A stretch of 64,000 nt of DNA from Zea mays (GCF_902167145.1 NC_050096.1:272202622-272266621); one strand, 5' to 3'. Shown: positions 45,626 through 57,206, numbered from the stretch's first letter. Notes: a model not told the origin generated them from the sequence alone. A program made the numbers and translations.

Positions 45626-48319
45626 ATGTCGGGAGATCACGCCAAGAAGGAGATGGAGACCGGCGAAAAGCCCACTACAAGCCACGGGAGCACTTCATCG
45701 GAAGAGTCCCGCACCAAGAGGAAGGAGAAGAAGAAGGACTCCTCCAAACGGAAGGAGAAAAAGTCTTCCTCTTCTCACCACAAAGAGAAGAAGGAAAAAT
45801 CTTCTTCTCACAAGCCGCATCGGAGAGGGGACAAGCACAAAAGGATGAGGAAGGTGGTCTACTACGAGACCGACACTTCATCAACCTCAACCTCCGACTC
45901 CGACGCGCCCTCCGTCACTTCTAAGCGCCAAGAGCGCAAGAAGTATAGTAAGATCCCCCTACGCTACCCTCGCATTTCCAAACATACTCCTTTACTTTCC
46001 GTCCCATTAGGCAAACCACCAACTTTTGATGGTGAAGATTACGCTAGGTGGAGCGACTTAATGCGATTTCATCTAACCTCGCTCCACAAAAGCATATGGG
46101 ATGTTGTTGAGTTTGGCGCGTAGGTACCATCCGTAGGGGATGAAAACTATGATGAGGATGAGGTGGCCCAAATCGAGCACTTCAACTCTCAAGCAACAAC
46201 AATACTCCTCGCCTCTCTAAGTAGAGAGGAGTATAACAAAGTACAAGGGTTGAAGAGCGCCAAGGAGATTTGGGATGTGCTCAAAACCGCGCACGAAGGA
46301 GACGAGCTCACCAAGATCACCAAACGGGAAACGATCGAGGGGGAGCTCGGTCGGTTCCGGCTTCGCAAAGGGGAAGAGCCACAACACATGTACAACCGGC
46401 TCAAGACCTTGGTGAATCAAGTGCGCAACCTCGGGAGCGTAAAATGGGATGACCACGAGATGGTTAAGGTTATTCTAAGATCTCTTATTTTCCTTAACCC
46501 TACTCAAGTTCAATTAATCCGTGGTAATCCTAGATATACTAAAATGACCCCCGAGGAAGTTATCGGGAATTTTGTGAGTTTTGAGTGCATGATCGAAGGC
46601 TCGAGGAAGATCAACGAGCTTGATGATGCCACCACATCCGAAGCTCAACCCGTTGCATTCAAGGCAACGGAGGAGAAGAAGGAGGAGGCTACACCAAGTC
46701 GACAACCAATAGACGCCTCCAAGCTCGACAATGAGGAAATGGCGCTCGTCATCAAGAGCTTCCGCCAAATCCTCAAGCAAAGGAGGGGGAAGGACTACAA
46801 GTCCCGCTCCAAGAAGGTTTGCTACAAGTGTGGTAAGCCCGGTCATTTTATTGCTAAATGTCCTATATCTAGTGACAGTGACCGAGGTGACGACAAGAAG
46901 GGGAGGCGAAAGGAGAAGAAGAAGTACTACAAGAAGAAGGGCGGCGATGCCCATGTTTGTCGGGAATGGGATTCCGACGATAGCTCAAGCGACTCCTCCG
47001 ACGACGAGGACGCCGCCAACATCGCCGTCACCAAGGGACTCCTCTTCCCCAACGTCGGCCACAAGTGCCTCATGGCAAAGGACGGCAAAAAGAAGGTTAA
47101 ATCTAAGTCCTCCACTAAATATGAATCCTCTAGTGATGACAATGCTAGTGATGAGGAAGATAATTTGCGTTCCCTTTTTGCCAACCTTAACATAGCTCAA
47201 AAGGAAAAATTAAATGAATTGGTTAGTGCTATTCATGAAAAGGATGACCTTTTGGATTCCCAAGAGGACCTCCTTATTAAGGAAAACAAGAAACATGTTA
47301 AGGTTAAAAATGCTTACTCTCTACAAGTTGAAAAATGTGAAAAATTGTCTAGTGAGCTAAGCACTTGCCGTGAGATGATTGACAACCTTAGAAATGAAAA
47401 TGCTAGTTTAAATGCTAAGGTTGATTCTCATGTTTGTAATGTTTCAATTCCCAATCCTAGAGATAATAATAATGATTTGCTTGCTAGGATTGAAGAGTTA
47501 AACATTTCTCTTGCTAGCCTTAGATTAGAGAATGAAAATTTGATTGCTAAGGCTAAAGATTTTGATGTTTGCAAAGTTACAATCGCCGATCTTAGAGATA
47601 AGAATGATATACTTCGTGCTAAGATTGTTGAACTTAATTCTTGCAAACCATCTACATCTACCATTGAGCATGTCATTATTTGTACTAGATGTAGAAATGT
47701 TGATATTAATGCTATTCATGATCATATGGCTTTAATTAAACAACAAAATGATCATATAGCAAAACTAGATGCTAAAATTGCCGAGCATAACTTAGAAAAT
47801 GAAAAATTTAAATTTGCTAGAAGTATGCTCTATAATGGGAGACGCCCTGGCATGAAGGATGGCATTGGCTTCCAAAGGGGAGACAATGTCAAACTTAATG
47901 CTCCTCCTAAGAACTTGTCTAACTTTGTTAAGGGCAAAGCTCCCATGCCTCAGGATAACGAGGGCTACATTTTGTATCCTGCCGGTTATCCCGAGAGCAA
48001 AATTAAGAAAATTCACTCTAGGAAGTCTCACTCTGGCCCTAATCATGCTTTTATGTATAAGAGTGAGACATCTAGCTCTAGGCAACCAACCCATGCCAAG
48101 TTGCCTAGAAAGAAAACTCCTATTGCATCAAATGATCATACTATTTCATTTAAAACTCTTGATGCTTCTTATGTGCTTACAAGCAAATCCGGCAAGGTAG
48201 TTGCCAAGTTTGTTGGGGGCAAACACAAGGGATCAAAGACTTGTGTTTGGGTACCCAAAGTTCTTGTATCTAATGCCAAAGGACCCAAAACAGTTTGGGT
48301 ACCTAAAGTCAAGAACTAA
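45626..48319 (+). pseudogene. gag: Opie-like gag, one nonsense codon
   Basis: The start is ATG 45626 (MSGDHAKKEMETGEK), about 45 bp after the primer site. The one frame ends at TAA 48317-48319, about 897 codons. A single in-frame TAG at 46121-46123 (codon 166, expected CAG in VVEFGAQ) interrupts it. Domains: Lys/Glu/Ser-rich basic N-terminus; copia Gag (UBN2-type) core, about codons 120-320 (LHKSIWDVVEFGA, KSAKEIWDVLKTAHEGDE, EEPQHMYNRLKTLVNQVRNL); CCHC zinc knuckle CYKCGKPGHFIAKC at about codon 398; Asp/Ser-rich stretch; long coiled-coil-like region (about codons 510-730); Lys-rich tail ending KTVWVPKVKN. Such a long C-terminal extension is typical of Sireviruses. Gag assembles the particle; without read-through this copy makes only a 165-residue fragment. 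Confidence 0.9.
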
Positions 48320-48332
48320 ATTTGTTTTGTAG

Positions 48333-51300
48333 GTTTATGCATCCGGGGGCTCAAGTTGGATACTCGACAGCGGGTGCACAAACCACATGACCAGGGAGAA
48401 AAGGATGTTCTCCTCATATGAGAAAAACCAAGATCCCCAACGAGCTATCACATTCGAGGATGGAAATCAAGGTTTGGTCAAAGGACTTGGTAAAATTGCT
48501 ATATCTCCTGACCATTCTATTTCCAATGTTTTTCTTGTTGATTCTTTAGATTACAACTTGCTTTCTGTTTCCCAATTATGTCAAATGGGCTACAACTGTC
48601 TCTTTACTGATGTAGGTGTCACTGTCTTTAGAAGAAGTGATGATTCAATAGCATTTAAGGGTGTGTTAGAGGGTCAGTTATACTTAGTAGATTTTGATAG
48701 AGCTGAACTCGACACATGCTTAATTGCTAAGACTAACATGGGTTGGCTCTGGCACCGCCGACTAGCCCATGTTGGGATGAAGAATCTTCACAAGCTTCTA
48801 AAGGGAGAACACATTTTAGGATTAACAAATGTTCATTTTGAGAAAGACAGGGTGTGTAGCGCATGCCAGGCAGGAAAGCAAGTTGGAACCCAACATCCAC
48901 ACAAGAACATCATAACGACCGACAGGCCGCTTGAGCTACTCCACATGGATCTATTCGGCCCGATTGCTTACATAAGCATCGGCGGGAGTAAGTATTGTCT
49001 TGTTATTGTGGATGATTATTCTCGCTTCACTTGGGTATTCTTTTTACAGGAAAAATCTCAAACCCAAGAGACCTTAAAGGGATTCTTGAGACGGGCTCAA
49101 AATGAGTTCGGCTTAAGGATCAAGAAAATAAGAAGTGACAACGGGACGGAGTTCAAGAACTCTCAAATTGAAGGCTTTCTTGAGGAGGAGGGCATCAAGC
49201 ATGAGTTCTCTTCTCCCTACACCCCTCAACAAAATGGTGTAGTAGAGAGGAAGAATCGAACTCTGTTGGACATGGCAAGGACCATGCTTGATGAGTACAA
49301 GACACCGGACCGGTTTTGGGCCGAAGCGGTCAACACCGCCTGCTACGCCATCAATCGGTTATATCTTCACCGAATCCTCAAGAAGACATCCTATGAACTC
49401 CTAACCGGTAAAAAGCCCAACATTTCATACTTTAGAGTTTTTGGTAGCAAATGCTTTATTCTTGTTAAAAGAGGTAGAAAATCAAAATTTGCTCCTAAAA
49501 CTGTAGAAGGCTTTTTACTTGGTTATGACCCAAACACAAGGGCATATAGGGTCTTTAACAAGTCCACTGGACTAGTTGAAGTCTCATGTGACGTTGTGTT
49601 TGATGAAACTAACGGCTCTCAAGTAGAGCAAGTTGATCTTGATGAGACAGGTAATGATGAGGCTCCATGCGTAGCGTTAAGGAACATGTCCATTGGGGAT
49701 GTGTGTCCTAAAGAATCCGAAGAGCTTCCAAGTGCACAAGATCAACCGTCCTCCTCCACGCAAGCATCTCCACCAACTCAAAATGAGGATGAAGCTCAAG
49801 TTGATGAAGTAGAGGATCAAGCAAATGAGCCACCTCAAGATGACGGCATAGATCAAGGGGGAGATGCAAATGATCAAGACAAGGAGGATGAAGAGCAAAG
49901 GCCACCACACCCAAGAGTCCATCAAGCAATTCAACAAGATCACCCCGTCGACACTATCCTCGGCGACATTCATAAGGGGGTAACCACTAGATCTCGTGTT
50001 GCACATTTTTGTGAACATTACTCTTTTGTTTCCTCTATTGAGCCACACAGGGTAGAGGAAGCACTTCAAGATTCGGATTGGGTGGTGGCGATGCAAGAGG
50101 AGCTCAACAACTTCACTAGAAATGAGGTATGGCATTTAGTTCCACGTCCTAACCAAAATGTTGTAGGAACCAAATGGGTCTTCCGCAACAAGCAAGATGA
50201 GCATGGTGTGGTGACAAGGAACAAAGCTCGACTTGTGGCCAAGGGATACTCCCAAGTCGAAGGTTTGGATTTCGGTGAAACCTATGCACCCGTAGCTAGG
50301 CTTGAGTCAATTCGCATATTATTAGCCTATGCTACTTACCATGGCTTTAAGCTTTATCAAATGGACGTGAAAAGTGCCTTCCTCAATGGACCAATCAAGG
50401 AAGAGGTCTATGTTGAGCAACCTCCCGGCTTTGAAGACAGTGAGTATCCTAATCATGTCTATAAGCTCTCTAAGGCGCTTTATGGGCTCAAGCAAGCCCC
50501 AAGAGCATGGTATGAATGCCTTAGAGATTTCCTTATTGCTAATGGCTTCAAAGTCGGAAAAGCCGATCCTACACTCTTTACTAAAACTCTTGAAAATGAC
50601 TTGTTTGTATGCCAAATTTATGTTGATGATATTATATTTGGGTCTACTAACGAGTCTACATGTGAAGAGTTTAGTAGGATTATGACACAGAAATTCGAGA
50701 TGTCTATGATGGGGGAGTTGAAGTATTTCTTAGGATTCCAAGTAAAGCAACTCCAAGAAGGCACCTTCATTAGCCAAACAAAGTATACTCAAGATATTCT
50801 AAGCAAGTTTGGAATGAAGGATGCCAAGCCCATCAAGACACCCATGGGAACAAATGGGCATCTCGACCTCGACACGGGAGGTAAGTCCGTAGATCAAAAG
50901 GTATACCGGTCGATGATTGGTTCATTACTTTATTTATGTGCATCTCGACCGGACATTATGCTTTCCGTTTGCATGTGTGCAAGATTCCAATCCGACCCTA
51001 AGGAATCCCACCTTACGGCCGTAAAACGAATCTTGAGATATTTGGCTTATACTCCTAAGTTTGGGCTTTGGTACCCTCGGGGATCCACATTTGATTTACT
51101 TGGTTATTCGGATGCCGATTGGGCGGGGTGTAAGATTAACAGGAAGAGCACATCGGGGACTTGCCAGTTCTTGGGAAGATCCTTGGTGTCATGGGCTTCA
51201 AAGAAACAAAATTCGGTCGCTCTTTCTACCGCCGAAGCCGAGTACATTGCCGCAGGCCATTGTTGCGCGCAATTGCTTTGGATGAGGCAAACCCTGCGGG

Positions 51301-51575
51301 ACTATGGTTACAAATTAACCAAAGTCCCTTTGCTATGTGATAATGAGAGTGCAATCAAGATGGCCGACAATCCTGTCGAACATAGCCGCACTAAGCACAT
51401 AGCCATTCGGTATCATTTTCTTAGGGATCACCAACAAAAGGGAGATATCGAGATTTCTTACATTAATACGAAAGATCAATTAGCCGATATCTTTACCAAG
51501 CCTCTTGATGAACAAACTTTTACCAAACTTAGGCATGAGCTCAATATTCTTGATTCGCGCAATTTCTTTTGCTAG
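48333..51575 (+). CDS. pol: Opie-like pol: PR-INT-RT-RNase H, open frame
   Basis: The frame is open from just after a TAG at 48330-48332 to the stop at 51573-51575, about 1080 codons, in a different frame from gag. Protease: DSGCTNHMT at about 48366. GAG-pre-integrase zinc segment: [17 protein letters not shown] and [11 protein letters not shown] (about 48750-48890). Integrase: catalytic D in HMDLFGP (about 48947), D in [10 protein letters not shown] in [48 protein letters not shown], catalytic YVDD at 50619-50630. RNase [45 protein letters not shown] and [12 protein letters not shown]. No break was seen within it. How pol is reached from gag (frameshift, splicing or internal start) is not shown by the sequence; see findings. 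Confidence 0.9.
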   Translation, partial: VYASGGSSWILDSGCTNHMTREKRMFSSYEKNQDPQRAITFEDGNQGLVKGLGKIAISPDHSISNVFLVDSLDYNLLSVSQLCQMGYNCLFTDVGVTVFRRSDDSIAFKGVLEGQLYLVDFDRAELDTCLIAKTNMGWLWHRRLAHVGMKNLHKLLKGEHILGLTNVHFEKDRVCSACQAGKQVGTQHPHKNIITTDRPLELLHMDLFGPIAYISIGGSKYCLVIVDDYSRFTWVFFLQEKSQTQETLKGFLRRAQNEFGLRIKKIRSDNGTEFKNSQIEGFLEEEGIKHEFSSPYTPQQNGVVERKNRTLLDMARTMLDEYKTPDRFWAEAVNTACYAINRLYLHRILKKTSYELLTGKKPNISYFRVFGSKCFILVKRGRKSKFAPKTVEGFLLGYDPNTRAYRVFNKSTGLVEVSCDVVFDETNGSQVEQVDLDETGNDEAPCVALRNMSIGDVCPKESEELPSAQDQPSSSTQASPPTQNEDEAQVDEVEDQANEPPQDDGIDQGGDANDQDKEDEEQRPPHPRVHQAIQQDHPVDTILGDIHKGVTTRSRVAHFCEHYSFVSSIEPHRVEEALQDSDWVVAMQEELNNFTRNEVWHLVPRPNQNVVGTKWVFRNKQDEHGVVTRNKARLVAKGYSQVEGLDFGETYAPVARLESIRILLAYATYHGFKLYQMDVKSAFLNGPIKEEVYVEQPPGFEDSEYPNHVYKLSKALYGLKQAPRAWYECLRDFLIANGFKVGKADPTLFTKTLENDLFVCQIYVDDIIFGSTNESTCEEFSRIMTQKFEMSMMGELKYFLGFQVKQLQEGTFISQTKYTQDILSKFGMKDAKPIKTPMGTNGHLDLDTGGKSVDQKVYRSMIGSLLYLCASRPDIMLSVCMCARFQSDPKESHLTAVKRILRYLAYTPKFGLWYPRGSTFDLLGYSDADWAGCKINRKSTSGTCQFLGRSLVSWASKKQNSVALSTAEAEYIAAGHCCAQLLWMRQTLRDYGYKLTKVPLLCDNESAIKMADNPVEHSRTKHIAIRYHFLRDHQQKGDIEISYINTKDQLADIFTKPLDEQTFTKLRHELNILDSRNFFC

Positions 51576-52416
51576 ATTGCACACATAGCTCATTTATATA
51601 CCTTTGATCATATCTCTTTCATATGCTATGACTAATGTGTTTCTCAAGTCTATTTCAAACCAAGTCATAGGTGTATTGAAAGGGAATTGGAGTCTCCGGC
51701 GAAGACAAAGGCTTCCACTCCGTAACTCATCCTTCGCCATCGCTCCAAGAAAAGAACCTTGTCTTTGAGGGAGAGAGTAAAAGCCCCAAGCAAAAGGACC
51801 GGACTTCGTCTTTGGTATAATCTTAACTCATTTACTTATGACCAAAGGGGAAGATAGTACTTCGAGGGCTCTAATGATTCCGTTTTTGGCGATTCATGCC
51901 AAAGGGGGAGAGAGTATGAGCCCCCCAAAGCAAGAGGACCGCACCACCACCAATTTCAAAAACTTAGTGTTGAATATTTATCAATTGGTTTTCCTATTAT
52001 GTTCAAAAAGGGGGAGAAAGTAGTATTTCAAAATTATATATCAAAACCCTCTTGAACACTAAGAGGTGGATCTCCTTCAGGGGGAGTTCTGTTTAGTCAA
52101 AGGAAAAGTATTTGAAACAGGGGGAGAAAATTTCAAATATTGAAAATGCTTTGCCAAATCTTATTCATTTACCCTTGACTATTTGCAAAAGATCTATGAA
52201 ATAGATTTATAAAAGAATTTGCAAAAACAAAACATGTGGTGCAAAAGTGGTCCAAAATGTTAAAAATAAAAGAAACAATCCATGCATATCTTGTAAGTAT
52301 TTATATTGGCTCAATTCCAAGCAACCTTTACACTCATATTATGCAAACTAGTTCAATTACGCACTTCTATATTTGCTTTGGTTTGTGTTGGCATCAATCA
52401 CCAAAAAGGGGGAGAT
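51576..52416 (+). other. Opie-like 3' noncoding region with repeated polypurine tracts
   Basis: No envelope-like ORF is present. PPT-like strings recur: GAGGGAGAGAGTA (about 51768), AAAGGGGAAGATAGTA (51844), AAAGGGGGAGAGAGTA (51901), AAAAGGGGGAGAAAGTA (52006), CAGGGGGAGAAAA (52119) and finally AAAAAGGGGGAGAT (52403-52416), which abuts the LTR. Confidence 0.8.
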
Positions 52417-53706
52417 TGAAAGGGAATTAGGCTTACACCTAGTCCCTTATTAATTTTGGTGGTTGAATTGCCCAACACAAATAATTGGACTAACTAGTTT
52501 GCCCAAGTGTATAGATTATACAGGTGTAAAAGGTTCACACTCAGCCAATAAAAAGCCCAAGTTTTGGATTCAACGAAGGAGCAAAGGGGCAACCGAAGGC
52601 ACCCCTGGTCTGGCGCACCGGACTGTCCGGTGTGCCACCGGACATGTCCGGTGCACCAGGGGAACTCAGACTCAAACTCTCCACCTTCGGGAATTCCCTG
52701 AGGCGACTCGGCTAAAATTCACCAGACTGTCCGGTGTACACCGGACAGTGTCCGGTGCGCCAAGGGAGGTCGGCCTCAGGAACTCGCCAGCTTCGGGAAA
52801 CTCCAACGGCTAGTCCACTATAATTCACCGGACTGTCCGGTGTGCACCGGACTGTCCGGTGCGACTCCGGAGCAACGGTCATCTCCGCGCCAACGGCTCT
52901 CTGCCGCGCATTTAATGCGCGCTCTGCGCGCGCAGGAGTCAGAGTCGCCCATGCTGGCACACCGGACAGCAAACAGTACATGTCCGGTGTGCACCGGACA
53001 CCCAGGCGGGCCCACAAGTCAGAAGCTCCAACGGTCAGAATCCAACGGCAGTGATGACGTGGCAGGGGGCACCGGACTGTCCGGTGCGCCATCGAACAGG
53101 CAGCCTTCCAACAGCCACTTTTGGTGGTTGAGGCTATAAATACCCCAACCACCCCACCATTCATTGCATCCAAGTTTTCCACTTCCCAACTACTACAAGA
53201 GCTCTAGCATTCAATTCTAGACACACCAAAGAGATCAAATCCTCTCCAATTCCACACAAAGCCCTAGCGACTAGCGAGAGTGATTTGCCGTGTTCATTTG
53301 AGCTCTTGCGCTTGGATTGCTTCTTTTCCTTCTCACTTGTTCTTGTGATCAAAACTCCATTGTAATCAAGGCAAGAGGCACCAATTGTGTGGTGGCCCTT
53401 GCGGGGAAGTTTTGTTCCCGGCTTTGATTTGAGAAGAGAAGCTCACTCGGTCCGAGGGACCGTTTGAGAGAGGGAAGGGTTGAAAGAGACCCGGCCTTTG
53501 TGGCCTCCTCAACGGGGAGTAGGTTTGAGAGAACCGAACCTCGGTAAAACAAATCCGTGTGTCACACTTCATTATTTGCTCGCGATTTGTTTTGCGCCCT
53601 CTCTCGCGGACTCGTTTACATTTCTAACGCTAACCCGGCTTGTAGTTGTGTTTATATTTGTAAATTTCAGTTTCACCCTATTCACCCCCCCTCTAGGCGA
53701 CTATCA
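52417..53706 (+). repeat. 3' LTR of Opie-like element
   Basis: Starts TGAAAGGGAATTAGG after AAAAAGGGGGAGAT and ends CTAGGCGACTATCA. Six differences from the 5' LTR by eye, including one extra C near the end. TATA box at 53135-53142. Confidence 0.95.
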
Positions 53707-53951
53707 TTCGCGTACATGCAGAGCCTTGGCGCCGCACAGGGTCATGCTCCACCACCTCCGTTGTTCCCTGCAGCTGACCCTACAGAGTTCACTACTCCTG
53801 TGAGTATCAAAATTTTAGTACTGCATGATATTTATTCATATGTTCTCACACATACAATCTCTTCTCTGTGCAGGGTCAATCGGCGGCGTCGAACAACCCT
53901 CATGCTTCGTCCAGCCCTTCGCCGAACCAGTCCAGATGCCCACCTCGTTGA

Positions 53952-54235
53952 TGATCTGTTTTGTGATGATCCAGACTTACCTTTATGAGTGTTGGTGATG
54001 TTAGTTAAACTTTATCTTGTGAGATACTTGGTGATGTTAGTGATGACGCAGACTTATATCTGTTTTGTGATGATCCTTACTTATATTTGTGAGACTTTAG
54101 TGAGACTTTGTGATATATATGGTGTTGATGATAAATGTGTTCATTCTGTGATGTGATTGATATATAATGTGATGTGAATCATATATATCTTTTGTTTGTT
54201 TGGATGGAACAACAAAAGCAAATAAAAAAGGGACA
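53952..54235 (+). other. 3' flank of the CACTA TNPA-like gene
   Basis: AT-rich, with repeated TGTGATGAT/GTGATGTGA phrases and no ORF. It probably contains the transcript's 3' untranslated region. Confidence 0.5.
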
Positions 54236-54858
54236 TTCTGGTCACTTTGCTGAGTGTAACACTCGGCAAAGGGGTGCTTTGCCGAGTGCTATGACCATGG
54301 CACTCGGCAAAGAAGGCAACCTAGGAACCGGTAAAGCCATCTTTGCCGAGTGCTGACAATGGCACTCGGCAAAGAAGGAAACCTGGGAACCGGCAAAGAC
54401 ATCTTTGCCGAGTGCCATTGCCAAGGCACTCGGCAAAGGGACTGGCAAAGGGGCCCACTGGAGGGTTCTTTGCCGAGTACCTGTCCAACAGACACTCGGC
54501 AAAGAAGCCTCCTTTGCCGAGTGCCTACTAGAGCTCTCGGCACAGGGACTGGCAGTGGGGCCCACTGGGTCAGTCTTTGCCGAGGGCCTCTCGAGCAAAC
54601 ACTCGGCAACATTGACCTCTTTGCCGAGTGCCACAGACGGCACTCGGCAAAGGATCCGTCACCGTTACTTGGCGCCGTGACGGTGACTTTTCTTTGCCGA
54701 GTGCCCGACAAATAGTACTCGGCAAAGAGGCTGTTGCCGATGTACAGTTCACCGAGCGTTCTTTGCCGAGTGTTACACTCGGCAAAGCATTTGCCGAGTG
54801 TAAAATTGCCTTTGCCGTGTGTCTGAGACACACGGCAAAGGAGCTGATTCCGGTAGTG
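54236..54858. repeat. CACTA right terminus and subterminal repeats
   Basis: About two dozen TTTGCCGAGTG/CACTCGGCAAAG motifs in alternating orientation, many as short hairpins around non-repeat spacers, ending with CCGGTAGTG at 54858. The apparent 133-180 codon frames here are artefacts of the repeats. Confidence 0.85.
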
Positions 54859-54871
54859 AACCTCTATCCGT

Positions 54872-55424
54872 TAGGGATGCAGCGGGTCGGGTAAAGTGCA
54901 GGTAAGCCATTTACCCGCCCGCCAACATATCCGCGCCTCTAGTGCTTACCCGTGCCCGCGAGAGCTTGCGGGTAAATTTTTTGACATGTCCGTACCCGCA
55001 GGATATTCGCGGATATCGGGCAACCCGTTACCCGCCAGAAAATAAAATACCATACGAGTATGTGGTCATGTTCATTTCACCAAGAACATCAACAACTTGA
55101 CAGACATAATATAATGACAAGGAACATAGTTCAAATTGGGCGCCAGAAAATACCATATTGAGAGATTTAGGGATTGAGGAATCGAGGGCGAGTGGGCGAC
55201 TGGGCTGTGGCCTGTGGGCCGGTGGCATGGGGATATTTTGATGGGCTAGTAAATTAAGCAGGTAACGGGTAATACCCGTGGGCAAAATTTTATATCCGCC
55301 AATTACCCGCGGGTGAGAAGTGTTGCCCGTATCCTTACCCGTGGGTGATTTCTTACCCGTATCCATGCCCATCGGGTACGAAACTCGCGGATGCCTGTGC
55401 CCGCGGGCAGAATTGCCATCCCTA
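54872..55424. mobile_element. hAT MITE (553 bp) next to the CACTA end
   Basis: Left end TAGGGATGCAGCGGGTCGGG, right end (other strand) TAGGGATGGCAATTCTGCCC. The 8-bp flanks CTATCCGT (54864-54871) and CTACCCGT (55425-55432) match in seven of eight. The inside is rich in TTACCCG and CGGGTAA motifs. It sits inside the outer hAT-like element. Confidence 0.85.
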
Positions 55425-55703
55425 CTACCCGTTGGGTAGACGGATACGGGCATAGGTGGGTACTACCCATACCCTATACCTATGGATAAAATATATATGT
55501 ATCATACCACTATTAGTATCAAATAAAATCTGTCTTAGTTAAAATAAAACCGCTCTTCGGCTATTGTTTATTTAACTATCAAGTTATGTGTAATCGTATG
55601 CTTTGTTATATTTCCTGTTGAATTTATTTTTGTGTATTTATTTGATATTTTGAATGATCGGAATATTAGAATTTGAGATCTTCTTAGCGGGTACAGATTA
55701 CCA

Positions 55704-55955
55704 ACGGGTAAAAGTACCTACGGAGGTATGGGTATAAGTAAGATTTTATACCCGCGAGCGTATATATGTGTATGATTTTTTTAACTCTGATGGGTAAAAG
55801 TACTCATGCAGGTACGAGTATGGGTAAGATTTTATAACCGTGAACGTATATGATTATGATTTTTTAACTCCGACGGGTAAAAGAACCCACTCTTGAGTAC
55901 GTGTATAGGTAAGATTTTATACCCTCGAGTGTATACGGATTATCTGATGGGTATA
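55704..55955. repeat. ~85-bp tandem repeat in the outer hAT-like element
   Basis: GGGTAAAAG(T/A)AC begins units at about 55705, 55791 and 55875 (period 84-86). Each continues with a GTA(T/C)GGGTAAGATTTTAT-type sequence. Confidence 0.75.
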
Positions 55956-56024
55956 ATTTTTTGTGATGTATACAGGTATGAAATGCTACTACCCGACGGG
56001 TATATATACCCGTTGCCATCTCTA

Positions 56025-57206
56025 ATTGAGACGGTCAATAAAGCATGCCATGTCGTCTCAAAATTATCATCTAGACACCGTAAACTGGCCATAAAAATGT
56101 GTAATATTTTTAATTCTAGGACAAGCTTACTAGTGAAGCGCATCGATCGTCTGCACCTGCATGTTAAGATCGATGTGATTTTTAGCGCGTGGGCAGTTCT
56201 TGGTATTCAAAGTCGTGATCTCTTGTGCCTCGCTCCTACCATCACATCGCTAATTCACTTGTGACCAAGTGAAGGACGTTGTCCTTTTGTACCAATTTTT
56301 ACTAATATTGTGTTAAATATTTGGACACTTGAATAATTTGAAACGAATAAGTTCTAACTACAAAGTTTTAGATACAATATCATTATTTGGCTCTACAACT
56401 TTGGTTTAAGGCATGTCACCATCGAAGATCGTTTGGAAAATAAAAAAATGTCAAGATTTGAGAACTGAAAATGTATGTGGGGGATCCTAACAAATTTTAA
56501 ATAAATAAGTTCCAACAACTGTATATTTTTAGATCTCATAAAACTCTACAGCTTTGATATAAGTTTTATTTCCATCCGACTAAGTTAAAATATATATGTT
56601 TTTGTGTGGTGCATATTTCTAGAGACTAGAGCTAGGCGATCATATTTATGAAAATGAATGTCACTTGTAGGGGGAGTCCGGCCGACTGCTTTTACAAATT
56701 GATTTGTATTTAGAGAGGCGGTTTTGATCCAACATTTATGCAGTAGTGGTAGGACTGACAATACTTGAAGGGGTTAATTTAAGCTCACATGCATGCATGA
56801 CAGAAAAGGGAATAACCGTAATTTGGTGACGGTGATAACATGTGAAACCCTGCATGTCAGCGAGCGAAGAGAGCGGATAAGGCGCATTTTTTTTATCCAT
56901 AAGAGAATACGATCGATGGTTTGCTATGGGTCAAGCAATATTCCGAGTCGCATATTTCATGAATACGAAAGAATATGATGGCATAATAGTTGGATAGTAG
57001 TGGTGGATGTCGGAATGGTAGCGCCAATAATAATAATGGCGTTGATCAAATTAATTAACCTGAATAAACTAAAGCTAGAGACAGTAGTAGTTTATGAAAA
57101 ACGAGAGCGTGGTGCATCACGACGTGGAAAAGAACCTAATGCTTTCGCTCTCCTTGTGTAAATGAAGTCACTTTAGGTTTACCATTAGCATACCCGTTGC
57201 ATCTTA
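56025..57206. other. intergenic, no gene recognised
   Basis: AT-rich, with phrases such as TCTACAACTTTGGTT that recur in plant repeats, but I cannot define element ends. The 56793-56978 frame has no family motif. Confidence 0.4.

Larger units (their letters stand above)
44289..53706 (+). mobile_element. Opie-like Sirevirus (Ty1/copia), near-intact, 9418 bp
   Basis: LTRs at 44289-45577 and 52417-53706 (1289 and 1290 bp) with a perfect TTCGC target duplication (44284-44288 and 53707-53711). Primer site, gag, pol and polypurine tract are all present. By eye the LTRs differ by five substitutions and one indel. With the commonly used 1.3e-8 substitutions per site per year that is about 0.15 million years (inference). 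Damage seen: one gag nonsense codon and a mutated 5' terminal dinucleotide. The family name is from memory of the LTR start GGGAATTAGGCTTACACC. Confidence 0.9.
42620..53951 (+). pseudogene. CACTA TNPA-like gene (Transposase_24 family), interrupted by Opie-like element
   Basis: One frame can be followed through seven exons with GT...AG introns: up to 42825 (first exon), 42917-43133, 43223-43420, 43500-43673, 43751-44140, 44209-44288 continuing at 53712-53799, and 53874-53951 (TGA). The acidic Gln/Asp-rich N-terminus (AAQQDDDD repeats) is followed by RPLIRPDGER, HGRNPNGILGLLCREHFP, ADVVSTTCCKKLVVDMHYEA, WCSAEWDEAHNASRERR and HSRLSEYTAMAKEVHGPDYD, as in plant En/Spm Transposase_24 proteins. The C-terminus is a helical REELEKRMAEMFAYMQSLG segment and a Pro/Ser tail. 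The Opie-like element inserted inside codons of exon 6, duplicating TTCGC. A TAG at about 42610 lies upstream in frame, so the true start is unclear. Its product would bind subterminal repeats. Confidence 0.8.
38197..54858 (+). mobile_element. CACTA (En/Spm) DNA transposon carrying a nested Opie-like element
   Basis: Ends CACTACCGGAAT (38197) and, inverted, CACTACCGGAAT (54858). The 3-bp target duplication AAC lies on both sides (38194-38196 and 54859-54861). Subterminal arrays of CTTTGCCGAGTGC in both orientations sit inside each end. Genes: a truncated TNP2-type transposase and an intron-containing TNPA-like gene, both on the plus strand. Net length is about 7.2 kb after removing the 9.4-kb Sirevirus. 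Confidence 0.9.
38101..56024. mobile_element. hAT-like element split by CACTA and hAT insertions
   Basis: The left end TAGAGATACAATGGGTAC at 38101 and the right end (other strand) TAGAGATGGCAACGGGTA at 56024 form a terminal inverted repeat. The 8-bp flanks ATTGAGTT (38093-38100) and ATTGAGAC (56025-56032) agree in six of eight. Without its insertions it is about 0.7 kb: 38101-38196, 54862-54871 and 55433-56024. It has no transposase ORF, so it is non-autonomous. Confidence 0.7.

Noticed and set aside
54242..54831. ORFs of 133 and 180 codons with repeated GTRQR/AECH motifs
   Set aside because: Translation of the CACTA subterminal TTTGCCGAGTG array.
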